Below are positions 63,978 through 64,000 of a DNA stretch of 64,000 bases, piece after piece. Positions within the stretch are counted from its first letter, which is position 1. Every line of letters starts with the position of its first letter. The translations under genes and the position numbers were made by a program. Origin of the DNA: Marinobacter nauticus (GTDB lineage: Bacteria; Pseudomonadota; Gammaproteobacteria; Pseudomonadales; Oleiphilaceae). Where the stretch lies: positions 722,865-786,864 of the forward strand of contig NZ_RBJB01000004.1 of the NCBI RefSeq assembly GCF_003634635.1. The letters are read 5' to 3'. The notes beneath the pieces were generated by a model, which saw only the letters and a program-made list of their open reading frames with translations, had not been told where the DNA came from and did no database searches.

Positions 63978-64000
63978 GTTAACCAAGTAATTCGTGTGGG

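Overview
The window reads as a contiguous piece of chromosome from a moderately GC-rich marine gammaproteobacterium, most likely Marinobacter or a close relative (inference). The reasons are gene order that tracks Pseudomonas aeruginosa in several long blocks, Pseudomonas-type regulators (Crc, CbrA/CbrB), and an AupA/AupB-like alkane-uptake pair. It is almost entirely core housekeeping DNA. I see no insertion sequence, prophage, integron or CRISPR array.

Layout. 1-5.1 kb: polA (3' end outside the window), a DUF2782 protein, a lipoprotein, a phasin-like protein with a histone-like tail, a DUF4124 protein and pyrE. 5.2-18.2 kb: crc, rph, yicC, a universal stress protein, gmk, rpoZ, spoT, ridA, an epimerase-like protein, oxyR, recG and an HDOD protein. 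18.4-26 kb: a DUF2489 protein, a molybdopterin oxidoreductase, and a large lipoprotein with a FadL-type porin (aupB/aupA-like). 26.4-35.2 kb: tRNA-Ile2(CAU), rpoD, dnaG, rpsU, tsaD, plsY, folB, a second folK, and pgi. 35.2-45.5 kb: panC, panB, folK, pcnB, a CrcZ-like small RNA, cbrB, cbrA, cbrX, gluQ, dksA. 45.7-51.8 kb: sfsA, a Rieske protein, a pentapeptide-repeat protein, a kinase/APH fusion, mrcB and lpoP. 51.9-56.8 kb: hemL, thiE, thiD, hemJ, clcA in one direction. 57-64 kb: argC, a DUF6776 protein, bactofilin, erpA, anmK, an M23 peptidase, tyrS, then three tandem rRNA promoters and an antitermination leader running off the end.

The most interesting system is carbon catabolite repression. 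The window holds crc (a nuclease-fold protein with substituted catalytic residues), the sensor/regulator pair cbrA/cbrB with the small coupled gene cbrX, and, in the 708-base gap between cbrB and pcnB, what looks like an unannotated CrcZ homologue. That RNA has a GG-N10-GC sigma-54 promoter, upstream repeats suitable for CbrB, four copies of the same A-rich 10-mer, and a terminator giving about 390 nt. The same 10-mer lies just upstream of the ribosome-binding site of the FadL/AupA-like porin. This suggests a circuit in which CbrAB drives the decoy RNA that frees a hydrocarbon- or lipid-uptake mRNA from Hfq/Crc repression.

Other points: thiD has no usable ATG, GTG or TTG ahead of its conserved N-terminus and seems to start at ATC. 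Two folK paralogues lie 3.5 kb apart. A 23-bp inverted repeat separates crc from rph. The stringent-response genes spoT and dksA share the window with GC-discriminator rRNA promoters. All assignments come from reading sequence and from remembered family knowledge; no search was run.
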